64,000 nt of DNA from Humibacillus xanthopallidus (GTDB taxonomy: Bacteria > Actinomycetota > Actinomycetes > Actinomycetales > Dermatophilaceae). Shown here one piece after another: positions 18,196-28,134 of this stretch (position 1 is the first letter of the stretch; every line of letters begins with the position of its first letter). A program made the position numbers and the translations under genes. The stretch is taken from NCBI RefSeq assembly GCF_006717145.1, contig NZ_VFQF01000001.1, forward strand, positions 744,001 to 808,000, written 5' to 3'. The notes under the pieces were generated by a model. That model had not been told where the DNA came from. It saw nothing but the letters and a program-made list of their open reading frames with translations, and ran no database searches.

Positions 18196-18356
18196 GCGGC
18201 GCCGCGGGCCAGCGGGCCGTCACGTATGCCGTGTGGTGTGCACACCCTTCGCCCGCCCAACGCAGCAGGTGACTGCGCACAGCACAGCAACCCGTGCTTA
18301 CCATGAGCGTCCGGTGTGACTCGCGACACCGGACGTCGCCGGAAGGGGAGTCGAAC

Positions 18357-19583
18357 GTGGGAGACGCGAACACCGGGGAGTCGACCCCCGACGACCACCA
18401 CGCACCGTGGGACCGCGACGGTACCGGGGGCGGCGCCGGGGTCGGCGCCTTCACGGTGGAGGTCCCGACCGGCCCGGTCGACGATGCGCAGGTGCCGCCG
18501 GCCCATGCCGCCCCAGGGGAGAGCACCAACGGAGCCGTCCACGACGACGTCGCCGTCGCCTCGATCGACCTCCCGGCCGAGCGCACCGCTCCTGTGCCCA
18601 GCCCCTACCTCACGAGCGACGAGCTGCGCTGGGCCCAGGACACCATCAGCTCGATCTCCGGAGCCTTCACGGCCAAGGTCGTCGGCCAGTCGCGGTTGCA
18701 CGAGACGCTCCTCATCGCCCTGCTGACGGGTGGGCACGTGCTGCTCGAGAGCGTGCCCGGCCTCGCCAAGACGACGGCCGCGCAGACGATGGCCCAGGCC
18801 GTCGGCGGCACCTTCCACCGGATCCAGTGCACGCCCGACCTGCTGCCGAGCGACATCGTCGGCACGCAGGTCTACAACCAGGTGAGCGGCACCTTCGAGA
18901 CCCAGCTCGGCCCCGTGCACGCCAACGTCGTGCTCCTCGACGAGATCAACCGCAGCAGCGCCAAGACCCAGTCGGCGATGCTCGAGGCGATGCAGGAGCG
19001 GCAGACCTCGATCGGCGACCGCAGCTATGCGCTGCCCGACCCGTTCCTCGTCCTCGCGACCCAGAACCCCATCGAGCAGGAGGGCACCTACCCGCTGCCC
19101 GAGGCGCAGATGGACCGCTTCACCCTCAAGGACGTGCTCGACTACCCGTCACCCGCGGAGGAGGCCGAGGTGCTGCGCCGCATCGACTCCGGCGTCTTCG
19201 AGGGCATCTCCGGGCCGGTCGTGTCCATCCCCGACGTCAAGCGCCTCCAGGGCCTCGTCTCACGCGTCTACGTCGACCCCGCGATCGTCAACTACATCGT
19301 CGGCATCGGCTACGTCACCCGCCACCCGCGCGACTACATCGAGGCCCGGCTGGCCGCCTATGTCGACTACGGTGCGAGCCCCCGCGCGAGCATCGCCTTC
19401 ATGGCGGCGGCCCGGGCCCGGGCGCTCGTCGACGGGCGAAACCACGTCGTCCCCGACGACGTCAAGGCGCTGACCCACCGCGTCCTGCGCCACCGGGTGT
19501 CGCTCGGCTTCGAGGCCGCGGCCGACGACGTGCCCGTCGAGCACGTCATCGACGCCATGGTGGGCGGGATCCGCACGCCCTGA
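18357..19583 (+). CDS. MoxR-family AAA+ ATPase
   Basis: 408-aa MoxR ATPase, first gene of a six-gene operon with DUF58, VWA and TPR proteins. These ATPases act as chaperones for VWA/metal-dependent complexes. Walker A is VPGLAKTTAAQ (the LAKT form usual in MoxR), Walker B VVLLDEINRSS, sensor 1 ATQNPIEQEGTYPLPEAQ. About 85 N-terminal residues before the AAA domain are acidic, Pro/Ala-rich and poorly conserved. GTG 18357 is preceded by GGAAGGGG and leaves a 161-bp promoter gap after parE. Confidence 0.9.
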   Translation: MGDANTGESTPDDHHAPWDRDGTGGGAGVGAFTVEVPTGPVDDAQVPPAHAAPGESTNGAVHDDVAVASIDLPAERTAPVPSPYLTSDELRWAQDTISSISGAFTAKVVGQSRLHETLLIALLTGGHVLLESVPGLAKTTAAQTMAQAVGGTFHRIQCTPDLLPSDIVGTQVYNQVSGTFETQLGPVHANVVLLDEINRSSAKTQSAMLEAMQERQTSIGDRSYALPDPFLVLATQNPIEQEGTYPLPEAQMDRFTLKDVLDYPSPAEEAEVLRRIDSGVFEGISGPVVSIPDVKRLQGLVSRVYVDPAIVNYIVGIGYVTRHPRDYIEARLAAYVDYGASPRASIAFMAAARARALVDGRNHVVPDDVKALTHRVLRHRVSLGFEAAADDVPVEHVIDAMVGGIRTP

Positions 19584-19601
19584 CGGGCGGGGCAAGGGGA
19601 C

Positions 19602-20495
19602 ATGGCCGTGACGACGACGCTGCTGACGCGGGTGAAGAGCAAGCTCTTCGTCCACGCCCGTCGGCGCTCGCGCAGCATGCTCGAGGGGGAGTACGCCTCG
19701 GCGTTCCACGGCCGCAGCCTCGACTACGACGACCTGCGCGCCTACGTGCCCGGCGACGAGGTGCGCGACATCGACTGGAAGGCCACGGCGCGGCACACGT
19801 CACCGCTCGTCAAGCGCTACGTCGCGACCCGCAAGCAGAGCCTCATGCTCGTCGTCGACACCGGGCGCGGGATGGCGGCCACGACCCGCAGCGGCGAGCC
19901 CAAGTCGGCGGTGGCCATCTGCGCCGCCGGTCTCGTCGGCTACCTCGCGCAGCGGCACGGTGACCTCGTCGGGCTCATCCGGGGCACGGCCACATCGACG
20001 GTCGCCCACGACCTTCGCGGAACCGAGACCCATCTCGAGCTGCTGCTGCGCGCCATCGACGCGGCCACGACCCTCGACGCCGACCAGAGCAACCTCGCCA
20101 CGCAGCTGCGCTGGATCGTCAGCAACGTCCGACGCCGTCTCTTCCTCGTCGTCGTGGCCGACGACCGCGACCTCGACCCCGCGCTCGACGAGCTGCTGCG
20201 CCGCCTCCACGTGCAGCACGAGATCCTCTGGATCACCGTCGAGGACGCCGACCCGACGGCCATCGGAGGCGACCGGACGGCATACGACGTCTCCGACCGC
20301 GAGCCGCTGCCGACGCTCGTGCGCCTCGACCCCAAGGTGCGGCAGGCGTATGCCGCGGCCGTGGAGCAGCGCGTGCGGCGCACGGCTGAGCTGCTCGACC
20401 GCCGTGCCATCAACCATGTGCGGATCGGCTCGTCGGACGAGGTCGTGACAGCCGTCTTCGGCCTGCTCGAGAGGCAGCGCGGTGCGCGTCGCTGA
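19602..20495 (+). CDS. DUF58 protein
   Basis: 297 aa. The DUF58 signature GRSLDYDDLRAYVPGDEVRD followed by IDWKATARH is near residue 45. The C-terminal part has a VWA-like fold (LMLVVDTGRGMAATT), where the metal-site serines are altered (DTGRG). In MoxR operons DUF58 is the usual partner of the ATPase. It follows MoxR by 18 bp and overlaps the next gene by 14 bp. Confidence 0.85.
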   Translation: MAVTTTLLTRVKSKLFVHARRRSRSMLEGEYASAFHGRSLDYDDLRAYVPGDEVRDIDWKATARHTSPLVKRYVATRKQSLMLVVDTGRGMAATTRSGEPKSAVAICAAGLVGYLAQRHGDLVGLIRGTATSTVAHDLRGTETHLELLLRAIDAATTLDADQSNLATQLRWIVSNVRRRLFLVVVADDRDLDPALDELLRRLHVQHEILWITVEDADPTAIGGDRTAYDVSDREPLPTLVRLDPKVRQAYAAAVEQRVRRTAELLDRRAINHVRIGSSDEVVTAVFGLLERQRGARR

Positions 20496-20964
20496 CCCGC
20501 CGCCGCCGGGCTTCTACGCCCCCGACCTGTATGCCGGCCGGTGGCTGTGGATCGGCGTCGGCATCCTCGCGCTCGTCGTCCTCTGGTACGTCTTCGTGTG
20601 GAGCTCGACCCGGCCCGCCCGGGTGCGCATCCCGGCCCGCGTGACGACCGACCGCCTGTCGCGGCTGCGCGAGGACTACACGCGCCAGATCGATCTCGTC
20701 CTCGGCCGCGCGGACCGGGGGGAGATCACCCAGCGGGCCGGCCACCAGCAGCTGAGCGTGCTCGTGCGCCACTTCGTGCAGGAGGTGTCGGGCATCCACG
20801 CGCCGACGATGACCCTCACCGAGCTGACGGCGACGGGGGAGCGCCTGACCCCGGTGTCGCAGGTCGTCGGCCAGCTCTACCCCGGCGAGTTCGGTCCGCA
20901 CGAGGCACAGACCCTGGCCGGTGCCGGCGAAGTGGCCAAGCAGGTGGTGGGCCGATGGAGCTGA
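20482..20964 (+). CDS. Single-pass membrane protein of the MoxR/VWA operon
   Basis: 160 aa with one transmembrane helix near the N terminus (WLWIGVGILALVVLWYVFVW) and a cytoplasmic or periplasmic helical domain. The position between DUF58 and VWA genes is that of DUF4381-like proteins in related operons; I cannot confirm that family. It overlaps both neighbours (14 bp and 10 bp), so it is translationally coupled. Confidence 0.7.
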   Translation: MRVADPPPPGFYAPDLYAGRWLWIGVGILALVVLWYVFVWSSTRPARVRIPARVTTDRLSRLREDYTRQIDLVLGRADRGEITQRAGHQQLSVLVRHFVQEVSGIHAPTMTLTELTATGERLTPVSQVVGQLYPGEFGPHEAQTLAGAGEVAKQVVGRWS

Positions 20965-21944
20965 CCGGCCTCGACCTGAGGTTCCCCGCCGTGCTCACCG
21001 TCGGTCTGCTCGTGGCCGTCGTCGCGACTGCCGCGGTAGTGCGCCATCTGTCGCGCCGGTCCGCGCGCGCGACCTCCGCGGTCGCCAACAGCTCGGCCCT
21101 GACGGCCCTGCCGGAGTACCGCAGGGCGCTGCGCACCCACCGCATCCGGATGGCCGTCCTCGCCGCGAGCGCTGTGCTGCTCGGCGGGGCCGCCCTCGTC
21201 GGCGCCGCTCGCCCCCTCGACACGACGATCGAGCGGCCCGAGACCCGCAACCGCGACATCATGCTCTGCCTCGACATCTCCGGCTCGATGGCCGCCTACG
21301 ACGCCGAGCTGGTCTCGACCTTCAAGCGTCTCGTCACGCGGTTCGAGGGCGAGCGCATCGGTCTCGTCATCTTCAACTCGTCGGCGGCGACCGTCTTCCC
21401 CCTCACCGACGACTACGACTTCATCAACGAGGAGCTCGACGTCGCAGGGCGCGCCCTCGCGGGTGAGCCGGACCTCGAGTCGTTCTTCGCCGGAACCTTC
21501 AACGGCAGGGGCACCTCGCTCATCGGCGACGGCCTGGCCACCTGCGTCTCGAGCTTCGACCGCGTCGACACGCAGCGCCCCCGGTCGCTCGTCTTCGCGA
21601 CGGACAACCACCTCGCCGGCCGCCCCATCATCGACGTCGTCGAGGCGGGCGAGCTGGCCAAGGCCAAGGGGGTGCGCGTCTACGGCCTCAACCCCGAGGA
21701 GGACGGCGTCGACCGTGAGGCCGTCGAGATGCGTCAGGTCGTCGAGGGCACAGCGGGTCGCTACTTCGCGATGAGCGACACGAGCGCCATCGGCGGCATC
21801 GTCGATGCCGTACAGGCTCAGGAGGCCGCGCTCATCGACTCGTCGGCCCGGGCCCTGCAAACCGACAACCCCGGGGTGCCCATCGCCCTGGCCGGCCTCG
21901 GTCTCGTCGGGGTCGTCGGGGCGAGCCGGAGGTGGCGGTCGTGA
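20955..21944 (+). CDS. VWA-domain membrane protein (BatA-like)
   Basis: 329 aa. Two N-terminal membrane helices (VLTVGLLVAVVATAAVV, MAVLAASAVLLGGAALVG), then a von Willebrand A domain with intact MIDAS motif MLCLDISGSMAAYD and a downstream TSLIGDGL threonine segment, then a C-terminal helix (PIALAGLGLVGVVG). This topology places the VWA domain outside the cytoplasm, like BatA. It overlaps the preceding stop. Confidence 0.85.
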   Translation: MELTGLDLRFPAVLTVGLLVAVVATAAVVRHLSRRSARATSAVANSSALTALPEYRRALRTHRIRMAVLAASAVLLGGAALVGAARPLDTTIERPETRNRDIMLCLDISGSMAAYDAELVSTFKRLVTRFEGERIGLVIFNSSAATVFPLTDDYDFINEELDVAGRALAGEPDLESFFAGTFNGRGTSLIGDGLATCVSSFDRVDTQRPRSLVFATDNHLAGRPIIDVVEAGELAKAKGVRVYGLNPEEDGVDREAVEMRQVVEGTAGRYFAMSDTSAIGGIVDAVQAQEAALIDSSARALQTDNPGVPIALAGLGLVGVVGASRRWRS

Positions 21945-22951
21945 CCTTCCTGCCCGTGGGACCGTGGCCGGTGCTGCTCGTCCTCGTCGTGGCGGCGCTC
22001 GTGGCCGTCTGGTGGAACCCCGCGTCGAGCTCGGTGCCGGGGGAGTCGCGGGCCACCCACTGGCGCCTCACCCTCATGGTCGTGCTCCTCGGCATCGCCT
22101 CGCTCCGACCAGCCGTGCCGGGCGACGAGGTCAACGCCTCTGCCGCGAACCTCAACGTCTACTTCGTCGTCGACACGACGAGCAGCATCATCGCCGAGGA
22201 CTACGGCAACGAGCGCCCCCGCATCGCCGGCGTGCAGGCGGACATCGCAGCGATCACCGAGGCGCTGCCCGGCGCGCGCTACTCCGTCATCACCTTCGAC
22301 CAAGCCACCCGGGTGCGGCTGCCGTTGACGACCGACTCCAACGCGCTCGAGGCCGCGCTCGAGACGCTGCTGCCCGAGGCTTCCGAGTACTCCCGCGGCT
22401 CGTCCATCACGGCAGCCGACGAGCGGCTGGGGCGGATGCTCGAGCAGTCGGAGGAGCGCACCCCCGATCGCGGGAGGCTGGTGTTCTACCTCGGCGACGG
22501 TGAGCAGACCGCGTCCGAGCCGCCCGCGCCGTTCACCATCGACAAGCGGCTCGTCGGAGGGGGCGCCGTGCTCGGCTATGGCACGACCCAGGGCGGCCGG
22601 ATGAAGGCCACCCGGGCGCGTTTCGACACGACCACGTCCTACATCATCGACCCGGCGACCGGCGAGGACGCCCGGTCCGTCATCGACGAGGGCAACCTGC
22701 GCCGCATCGGCGAGCAGCTGGGCCTGCCCTACGTCCACCGCGACTCGGGTGACCCGATCGACCCCGTGGTCGCGGGCATCGACCTCGACCGCTTCGGCAC
22801 GAGCGACGAGGTCGAACAGCAGCGGGTCCGGTCCCGTCAGGAGCTCTACTGGCCGCTGCTCATCGGGGTGGCCGGACTCGCCGTGTGGGAGCTCGGTGCG
22901 AGCCTCGCCGCCCTCGCACAGGCCCGTCGCCGCAAGGAGGCCCCCCTGTGA
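21941..22951 (+). CDS. Second VWA-domain membrane protein (BatB-like)
   Basis: 336 aa. N-terminal helices (PVLLVLVVAALVAVWW, LMVVLLGIASLRPAV) precede a VWA domain whose MIDAS reads DTTSS where DxSxS is expected, so one serine is replaced by threonine. A C-terminal helix (YWPLLIGVAGLAVWELG) anchors the end. GTG 21941 overlaps the previous stop in GTGA and has GGAGG 8 nt before it; GTG 21932 is a less likely start. Tandem VWA proteins of this type may form a hetero-complex, as in Bat systems (inferred). Confidence 0.82.
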   Translation: MTFLPVGPWPVLLVLVVAALVAVWWNPASSSVPGESRATHWRLTLMVVLLGIASLRPAVPGDEVNASAANLNVYFVVDTTSSIIAEDYGNERPRIAGVQADIAAITEALPGARYSVITFDQATRVRLPLTTDSNALEAALETLLPEASEYSRGSSITAADERLGRMLEQSEERTPDRGRLVFYLGDGEQTASEPPAPFTIDKRLVGGGAVLGYGTTQGGRMKATRARFDTTTSYIIDPATGEDARSVIDEGNLRRIGEQLGLPYVHRDSGDPIDPVVAGIDLDRFGTSDEVEQQRVRSRQELYWPLLIGVAGLAVWELGASLAALAQARRRKEAPL

Positions 22952-23862
22952 GCACCGACCCGCACCGTGACCGCGAGCCCGGCGTGCTGCTCGACGACCC
23001 GGCCACCTCGGCCGGCCGGGATGACGGGGCAGCCCGCGCCACACGGCATACCCCCTCGGGCTGGCGGCGGGGCAGGGACGGCTCGGAGAAGGGGCCCCGC
23101 CCTCCGATGAGCCCCCAGCAACGCCGGCGCCGCCGCAGACTGCTGCTCGCCAGCCTGCCCGTCGTCGTGCTGCTCGTCCTGGCGGCGCTGCGCCTGCTGA
23201 GCCTCAACCTCGTCGCCGGGCAGACGCTCGCGGCCTACGAGGCCGGCGACCGCGGCGCCACGCAGGAGTGGGGGGAGCGCCAGGGGTGGGTCAACATCGT
23301 CGAGCAGTTCCGGTCACCCTTCGCGATCGGTGACGCGCACGTGCTGACCGGCAACTTCGAGCAGGCTCGCCCGTGGTTCGAGCAGGCCCTCGAGCAGGTG
23401 CCCAAGGGCGGCATCGACGAGTGCAAGGTCAGGGTCAACCTCGGTCTCACCTACGAGGCGCTCGGTGACGCAGCCAAGGCCAAGGAGCGCACGACGGAGT
23501 GGAAGCAGTTCTACGAGAAGGGGATCCAGACCACGAGCCAACGGCCGCCGCTCTGCGACGCCCCCGAGGGTGGGCAGACCGGAGACCAGCTGCAGCAGGC
23601 GCAGCAGCGCATGGAGGACAAGAGCGCGGACCCGCAGCCGCAGCCGGAGACGCCCCCGGAGCAGCCGGGCGACACGCCGGGCCAGCAGCCGACCCCCTCC
23701 CCGGAGCCGACGCCGAACCCCGACAACACCCCGAGCCAGGAGCAGCAGGACTTCCTCCAGGAGCAGCAGCGTCAGAACACCATCGAGCGCAACCAGCAGC
23801 TCGGCGAGGACCAGCGCGGCGCCGCGGGTGGCGATGGTCCGACCTACCCCAAGCCGTGGTGA
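22948..23862 (+). CDS. TPR-containing membrane protein, last gene of MoxR/VWA operon
   Basis: 304 aa. A basic N-terminal tail (PQQRRRRRRLLLA) precedes one transmembrane helix (LPVVVLLVLAALRLLSL). About two tetratricopeptide repeats follow (AIGDAHVLTGNFEQARPWFE, VNLGLTYEALGDAAKAKE), and a long Gln/Pro/Glu-rich tail. This matches BatC/BatE-type TPR partners of VWA proteins. Start and stop overlap the preceding gene (GTGA). Confidence 0.75.
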   Translation: MSTDPHRDREPGVLLDDPATSAGRDDGAARATRHTPSGWRRGRDGSEKGPRPPMSPQQRRRRRRLLLASLPVVVLLVLAALRLLSLNLVAGQTLAAYEAGDRGATQEWGERQGWVNIVEQFRSPFAIGDAHVLTGNFEQARPWFEQALEQVPKGGIDECKVRVNLGLTYEALGDAAKAKERTTEWKQFYEKGIQTTSQRPPLCDAPEGGQTGDQLQQAQQRMEDKSADPQPQPETPPEQPGDTPGQQPTPSPEPTPNPDNTPSQEQQDFLQEQQRQNTIERNQQLGEDQRGAAGGDGPTYPKPW

Positions 23863-23908
23863 GCCCTACCGTCACCGCGTGAGGGCGCGAATCCAACCCC
23901 GCAGGCTG

Positions 23909-24304
23909 CTAGGCCGCGTCGGGGTCGGGCTGGTGGACCCCGAAGGTGTTGCCCTCCGTGTCGAGGTAGTAGCCCTGCCACGCCATGCCGGTGAGGGCCG
24001 TCTTCGGCAGTGCGACCTGCCCGCCGGCGGCGAGGATGCGGCGCTCGGTCTCGTCGTAGTCGGCGACACCGATCGTCGCGACGAAGGCGTTCGCCCCCTG
24101 GCCCGGCGCAGGCGCAGGAGCCGTCCGCTGCAGCAGGCCCCCGTTGATGCCCGGCTCGTCGTCGGCACCCGTCACGATGCCCCAGTAGGGGGAGCCGGTG
24201 AACTGGCCGTAGTCCTCGAAGGACCAGCCGAACGCGGCGGCGTAGAACGCCTTGGCCCGCTCGACGTCGTCGACCTGGATCTCGAAGTGGACCACGCGGG
24301 ACAC
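23909..24304 (-). CDS. VOC-family (glyoxalase/bleomycin resistance-like) protein
   Basis: 131 aa single VOC domain: VVHFEIQVDDVERAKAFYAA, FGWSFEDYGQF, and the C-terminal GYYLDTEGNTFGVHQPD. Metal-binding candidates are the His in VHFEI and the late Asp/Glu. Substrate unknown. GTG 24304. Confidence 0.8.
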   Translation of the reverse strand: MSRVVHFEIQVDDVERAKAFYAAAFGWSFEDYGQFTGSPYWGIVTGADDEPGINGGLLQRTAPAPAPGQGANAFVATIGVADYDETERRILAAGGQVALPKTALTGMAWQGYYLDTEGNTFGVHQPDPDAA

Positions 24305-24380
24305 GACAGCCTCCTCGTTCGGGCGAGCCTCTGCCCCCAGTGTCTCACCGGGCCCGCCGGGCCGGAGGTGTTCGACCTCG

Positions 24381-25577
24381 TCAGGGGGAGGTGACGACCG
24401 TGGCCCGGTGCTCGAGCACGTCGATGGCCTTCTTGCCGCACGACTCCGGCCGGGTGCGTGACGTCGGCACGCGAACGACGTGGACGAGCCAGCGTCGGCC
24501 GTCGGCGTGGGTCACGACGACGTCGGAGCCGTCCGACGACGGGGTCGGGGCCGACGCCTGGAGGGACGCCAGCAGGGTCTCGCCGATGAGCGATCGCACG
24601 TGCGACTCCGCGCACTGGGCCGCGGGGGCCAGTGCGGAGCGCCCGCGGTCGTGGAGCGGGCCGAGCAGCTCGGCCGGGGTGTGGCCGGTGCGGCTTGCTC
24701 CGAGCACCCAGGCCGCACCCTGCTCGTCGAGGCGGGCGTAGGTCTGGCCCCAGGGCAGCAGCACCGCCGTCGGCGCGAAGCGGTGACCGCCTGTGTGGGA
24801 GACCTCCCAGACGCGTCCCGGCGCCACCCGCGCCGCGGCCGCAGCGAGCGGCCGGCCGCGCACTGCGCAGCAGACGTCGCGGCGCCCGTTCGTGCACACG
24901 AGCAGCGTCGGCTCGGCGTCGTGCGCGCCGGGCAGCGAGGCTGCGACGAGCGCGCGGCTGCCACGGGCGAGGGCGCCCCAGTCGAGACCGAGCAGCTCGC
25001 CGGGGTCGGCGACCTGTGCCTCGAGCAGCCACGGCTCCACAGCCGGAGCCGACTCGGGTGAGACCTCCGTGGTGCCGGCGTGGGCGAGCAGCACGCGACG
25101 GGGACCGTCCTGTGCCGGGTGACCGCCCGGGCGCCGCACGAGCATGAAGCGGCCACCGGCCCGGCTCGTGCGGGCGTCGAGCTCGGCACCGAGCAGCGGG
25201 TCGAGGTGCGACTCCCGGGCGGCGTCGCGGCCCCACGGTCCCGACTGCTCGACGATGACGAAGAAGCCGGCGCTCGCAGCCGTGCCGTAGGCGCTCGTGC
25301 CGTCGTGGTCCCACTGCACCGAGCAGGCGTCCTCCGCGGGCGCACCGTGCCCCGTGGTCGACGGGTGCTCGTCGAGAGCCGGCGCCTCCACGACCTCCGC
25401 TTCTGCGGACTTCGACCCCGCAACCCCGGACTGCGCGACCTCAGCCTCCGCGACCTCAGCCTCCGCGACCTCAGCCTCCGCGACCTCAGCCTCCGCGACC
25501 TCAGCCTCCGCGACCTCAGCCTCCGCGACCTCAGCCTCCGCGACCTCAGCCTCCGGAGTGACCCTTCGCTTGCTCAC
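24381..25577 (-). CDS. Sucrase/ferredoxin-like protein with N-terminal EAEVA repeat
   Basis: 398 aa. The conserved part (from about residue 80) is the sucrase/ferredoxin-like thioredoxin-fold family: LLVCTNGRRDVCCAVRGRPL supplies the cysteines, and SHTGGHRFAPTAVLLPWGQ is the other family hallmark. It probably binds a [2Fe-2S] cluster; the substrate is not known. The N-terminal 55 residues are mostly EAEVA pentapeptides encoded by a 15-bp DNA repeat. GTG 25577 overlaps the parC stop (GTGA), favouring translation through the repeat, but no ATG exists between the repeat and the domain, so the start is less sure than the rest. Confidence 0.78.
   Translation of the reverse strand: MSKRRVTPEAEVAEAEVAEAEVAEAEVAEAEVAEAEVAEAEVAEAEVAQSGVAGSKSAEAEVVEAPALDEHPSTTGHGAPAEDACSVQWDHDGTSAYGTAASAGFFVIVEQSGPWGRDAARESHLDPLLGAELDARTSRAGGRFMLVRRPGGHPAQDGPRRVLLAHAGTTEVSPESAPAVEPWLLEAQVADPGELLGLDWGALARGSRALVAASLPGAHDAEPTLLVCTNGRRDVCCAVRGRPLAAAAARVAPGRVWEVSHTGGHRFAPTAVLLPWGQTYARLDEQGAAWVLGASRTGHTPAELLGPLHDRGRSALAPAAQCAESHVRSLIGETLLASLQASAPTPSSDGSDVVVTHADGRRWLVHVVRVPTSRTRPESCGKKAIDVLEHRATVVTSP
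25441..25555 (-). repeat. 15-bp tandem repeat encoding EAEVA pentapeptides
   Basis: Seven perfect copies of TCAGCCTCCGCGACC (plus-strand notation) from 25441 to 25545, followed by a partial eighth. The unit length is a multiple of three, so copy-number changes keep the frame. Confidence 0.95.
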
Positions 25578-28078
25578 TCGGACTCTCCGGGGCCGCTGTC
25601 ACCGCTGTCGCCGGTGGTGCCGCTGCCTCCCGAGGGCGCCGACGTGACGTGGGCGATGACGGCCGTGGCCGGCACCCCCGACCCGTCACGGCGTCCGTCG
25701 GCGGGCGGCAGCTCGATGGCGACGCCGTTCGCGGCGGCGGCCTTGGCCGGGGTGTTTCCGGCGAAGGCGAGCACGAGGGTGTCCTCGCCCTTGAGGAAGC
25801 GATGGCAGCGCACGCCGCCGGTGGCGCGACCCTTCGGCGGGTACTCGGCATACGGCGTCACCTTGAGCGAGCCGCCCTGGGTGCCGGGGAGGGCGTCGGA
25901 GCTGCCCGACGACGTGACGACGACACCGTCGCGGGCCGGGTCGGCGACGCCGAAGAACGCGACCGTCGCGCCGGGGGCCAGCTTGATGCCGGCCATGCCG
26001 CCCGCCGTCCGCCCCTGGGGTCGCACGGAGCGTGCCGCGAAGCGCAGCAGCTGCGCGTCGCTCGTCACGAAGACGAGGTCGAGGTCGTCACGGTCGGCCA
26101 CGGCCGCACCCACGACCCGATCGCCCGGCTTGAGACTGATGACGCTCCACTCGTCGCTCTTCGGCGCCTCCGGCGTCACCCGCTTGACGACGCCGCTCGC
26201 GGTGCCGAGGGCGAGCACCGGCGCGTCGGCTCCGATCGGCAGGATGGTCACCGGCTCCTCGCCCTTCGGCAGGTCGACGTATGCCGCGAGGGGAGCGCCG
26301 CCCGACAGGCTGGGTGCGCCGTTGGTCGGCGGGAGCGTCGGCAGGTCGAGCGCGGAGAGGCGGATCATCCGGCCGGCCGTCGTCGCGAGACCGAACTCCC
26401 CACGGGCCGTGGTGCGCACGGCGCCGATGATGACGTCGTGCTTCGAGCGCGAGCCCTCGGTGGGGATCGGCTCGGCGCTGCCGGTTCGGGCGAGCAGGCC
26501 GGTCGAGCTGAGCAGCACCCAGCAGGGGTCGTCGCTCACCTCGAGGGGGCTGCTCGCCGTGGCTGCGGCGCTCTGACCCGAGCTCTCGAGCAGGACCGTG
26601 CGCCGCGGGGTGCCGTGCGCCTTGGCGACGGCGGCCAGCTCGTCGGACACGAGCCCCAGGAGCAGCCTCTCGTCGGCGAGCAGCGCGCGCAGCTCCTCGA
26701 TGGCCCGCTCGAGCTCGGCCTTCTCGGTCTCGAGCTCGATGAGCGAGAACTTCGTCAGGCGACGCAGGCGCAGCTCGAGGATGTAGTTCGCCTGGATCTC
26801 GTCGAGGTCGAAGACGTCCATGAGGCGGGTGCGGGCGATGTCGGCGTCGTCGGATGTGCGAATGACCTGGATGACCTCGTCGATGTCGACGATGGCGACG
26901 AGCAGGCCCTCGACGAGGTGGAGGCGCTCCTCGCGCTTGCGCAGCCGGTGGGCGCTGCGCCGGCGCACGACGTCGGTGCGGAAGTCGACGTAGACCCGCA
27001 GCAGCTCCTTGAGCCCCATCGTGCGCGGCTGGCCCTCGACGAGAGCGACGTTGTTGATGCCGAAGTTCTCCTCCATCGGCGTCAGCTTGTAGAGCTGCTC
27101 GAGCACGGCCTCGGGCACGAAGCCGTTCTTGATCTCGATGACGAGGCGCAGCCCGTGCTGGCGGTCGGAGAGGTCCTTGAGGTCGGCGATGCCCTGCAGT
27201 CGCTTGGACTGCACGAGGTCCTTGACCTTGTCGATGACCTTCTCGGGCCCGACGAGGTAGGGCAGCTCGGTGACGACGATGCCCTTGCGGCGTGGGGTGA
27301 GCGCCTCGACCCGGGCGGTGGCGCGGGTGCGGAAGCTGCCGCGGCCGGTGAGGTAGGCGTCGCGGATGCCCTCGAGGCCGACGATCTTGCCGCCGCACGG
27401 CAGGTCGGGCCCGGGCACGAACTTCATGAGGTCCTCGAGCGAGCACGTGGGGTGCGCGATGAGGTGGCGGGCCGCGCCGATCACCTCGACGAGGTTGTGC
27501 GGCGCCATGTTGGTGGCCATGCCGACGGCGATGCCGGCCGCGCCGTTGACGAGGAGGTTGGGGTAGGCGGCGGGCAGCACGCCGGGCTGCCACTGGGTGT
27601 CGTCGTAGTTCGGGACGAAGTCGACGGTGTCCTCGTCGAGGCTGCCGACCATGAGCAGGGCGGCGGGCGCCATGCGCGCCTCGGTGTAGCGGGCGGCGGC
27701 CGGCCCGTCGTCGAGCGAGCCGAAGTTGCCGTGGCCGTCGATGAGGGGCAGCCGCAGGGTGAAGGACTGTGCCATGCGCACGAGCGCGTCGTAGATCGCC
27801 TGGTCGCCGTGGGGGTGGTACTTGCCCATGACCTCGCCGACGATGCGCTGGCTCTTGACGTGCCCGTGGTCGGGACGCAGCCCGAGCTCGTTGGCGCCGT
27901 AGAGGATTCGCCGCTGGACGGGCTTGAGGCCGTCGCGCGCGTCGGGCAGCGCCCGGGAGTAGATGACGCTGTAGGAGTACTCGAGGAAGGCGTTCTGCAT
28001 CTCCTCCTCGACGTCGATGCCGACGATCTTCTCCTCGAAGTCCTCGGGGGGAGGCGGGGTGGTCGTGCGACGGGCCAT
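25574..28078 (-). CDS. parC: DNA topoisomerase IV subunit A (ParC)
   Basis: DNA-breaking subunit of a type IIA topoisomerase, 834 aa. The N terminus has the quinolone-region-like segments [10 protein letters not shown] and [19 protein letters not shown]. The catalytic tyrosine is in AARYTEARM (Y131). The winged-helix and tower ([18 protein letters not shown]) and C-terminal beta-pinwheel blades follow, with an acidic/Gly/Ser tail. The partner parE is 7.4 kb away on the other strand with a MoxR/VWA operon between. The stop overlaps the downstream sucrase/ferredoxin-like gene, so they share a transcript. Confidence 0.9.
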   Translation of the reverse strand: MARRTTTPPPPEDFEEKIVGIDVEEEMQNAFLEYSYSVIYSRALPDARDGLKPVQRRILYGANELGLRPDHGHVKSQRIVGEVMGKYHPHGDQAIYDALVRMAQSFTLRLPLIDGHGNFGSLDDGPAAARYTEARMAPAALLMVGSLDEDTVDFVPNYDDTQWQPGVLPAAYPNLLVNGAAGIAVGMATNMAPHNLVEVIGAARHLIAHPTCSLEDLMKFVPGPDLPCGGKIVGLEGIRDAYLTGRGSFRTRATARVEALTPRRKGIVVTELPYLVGPEKVIDKVKDLVQSKRLQGIADLKDLSDRQHGLRLVIEIKNGFVPEAVLEQLYKLTPMEENFGINNVALVEGQPRTMGLKELLRVYVDFRTDVVRRRSAHRLRKREERLHLVEGLLVAIVDIDEVIQVIRTSDDADIARTRLMDVFDLDEIQANYILELRLRRLTKFSLIELETEKAELERAIEELRALLADERLLLGLVSDELAAVAKAHGTPRRTVLLESSGQSAAATASSPLEVSDDPCWVLLSSTGLLARTGSAEPIPTEGSRSKHDVIIGAVRTTARGEFGLATTAGRMIRLSALDLPTLPPTNGAPSLSGGAPLAAYVDLPKGEEPVTILPIGADAPVLALGTASGVVKRVTPEAPKSDEWSVISLKPGDRVVGAAVADRDDLDLVFVTSDAQLLRFAARSVRPQGRTAGGMAGIKLAPGATVAFFGVADPARDGVVVTSSGSSDALPGTQGGSLKVTPYAEYPPKGRATGGVRCHRFLKGEDTLVLAFAGNTPAKAAAANGVAIELPPADGRRDGSGVPATAVIAHVTSAPSGGSGTTGDSGDSGPGESE

Positions 28079-28134
28079 GCCGGGTGGTGCTCCTTGCCGC
28101 TAGCGGGTCAACACCCCATCTTCGCGCAGGGTGG

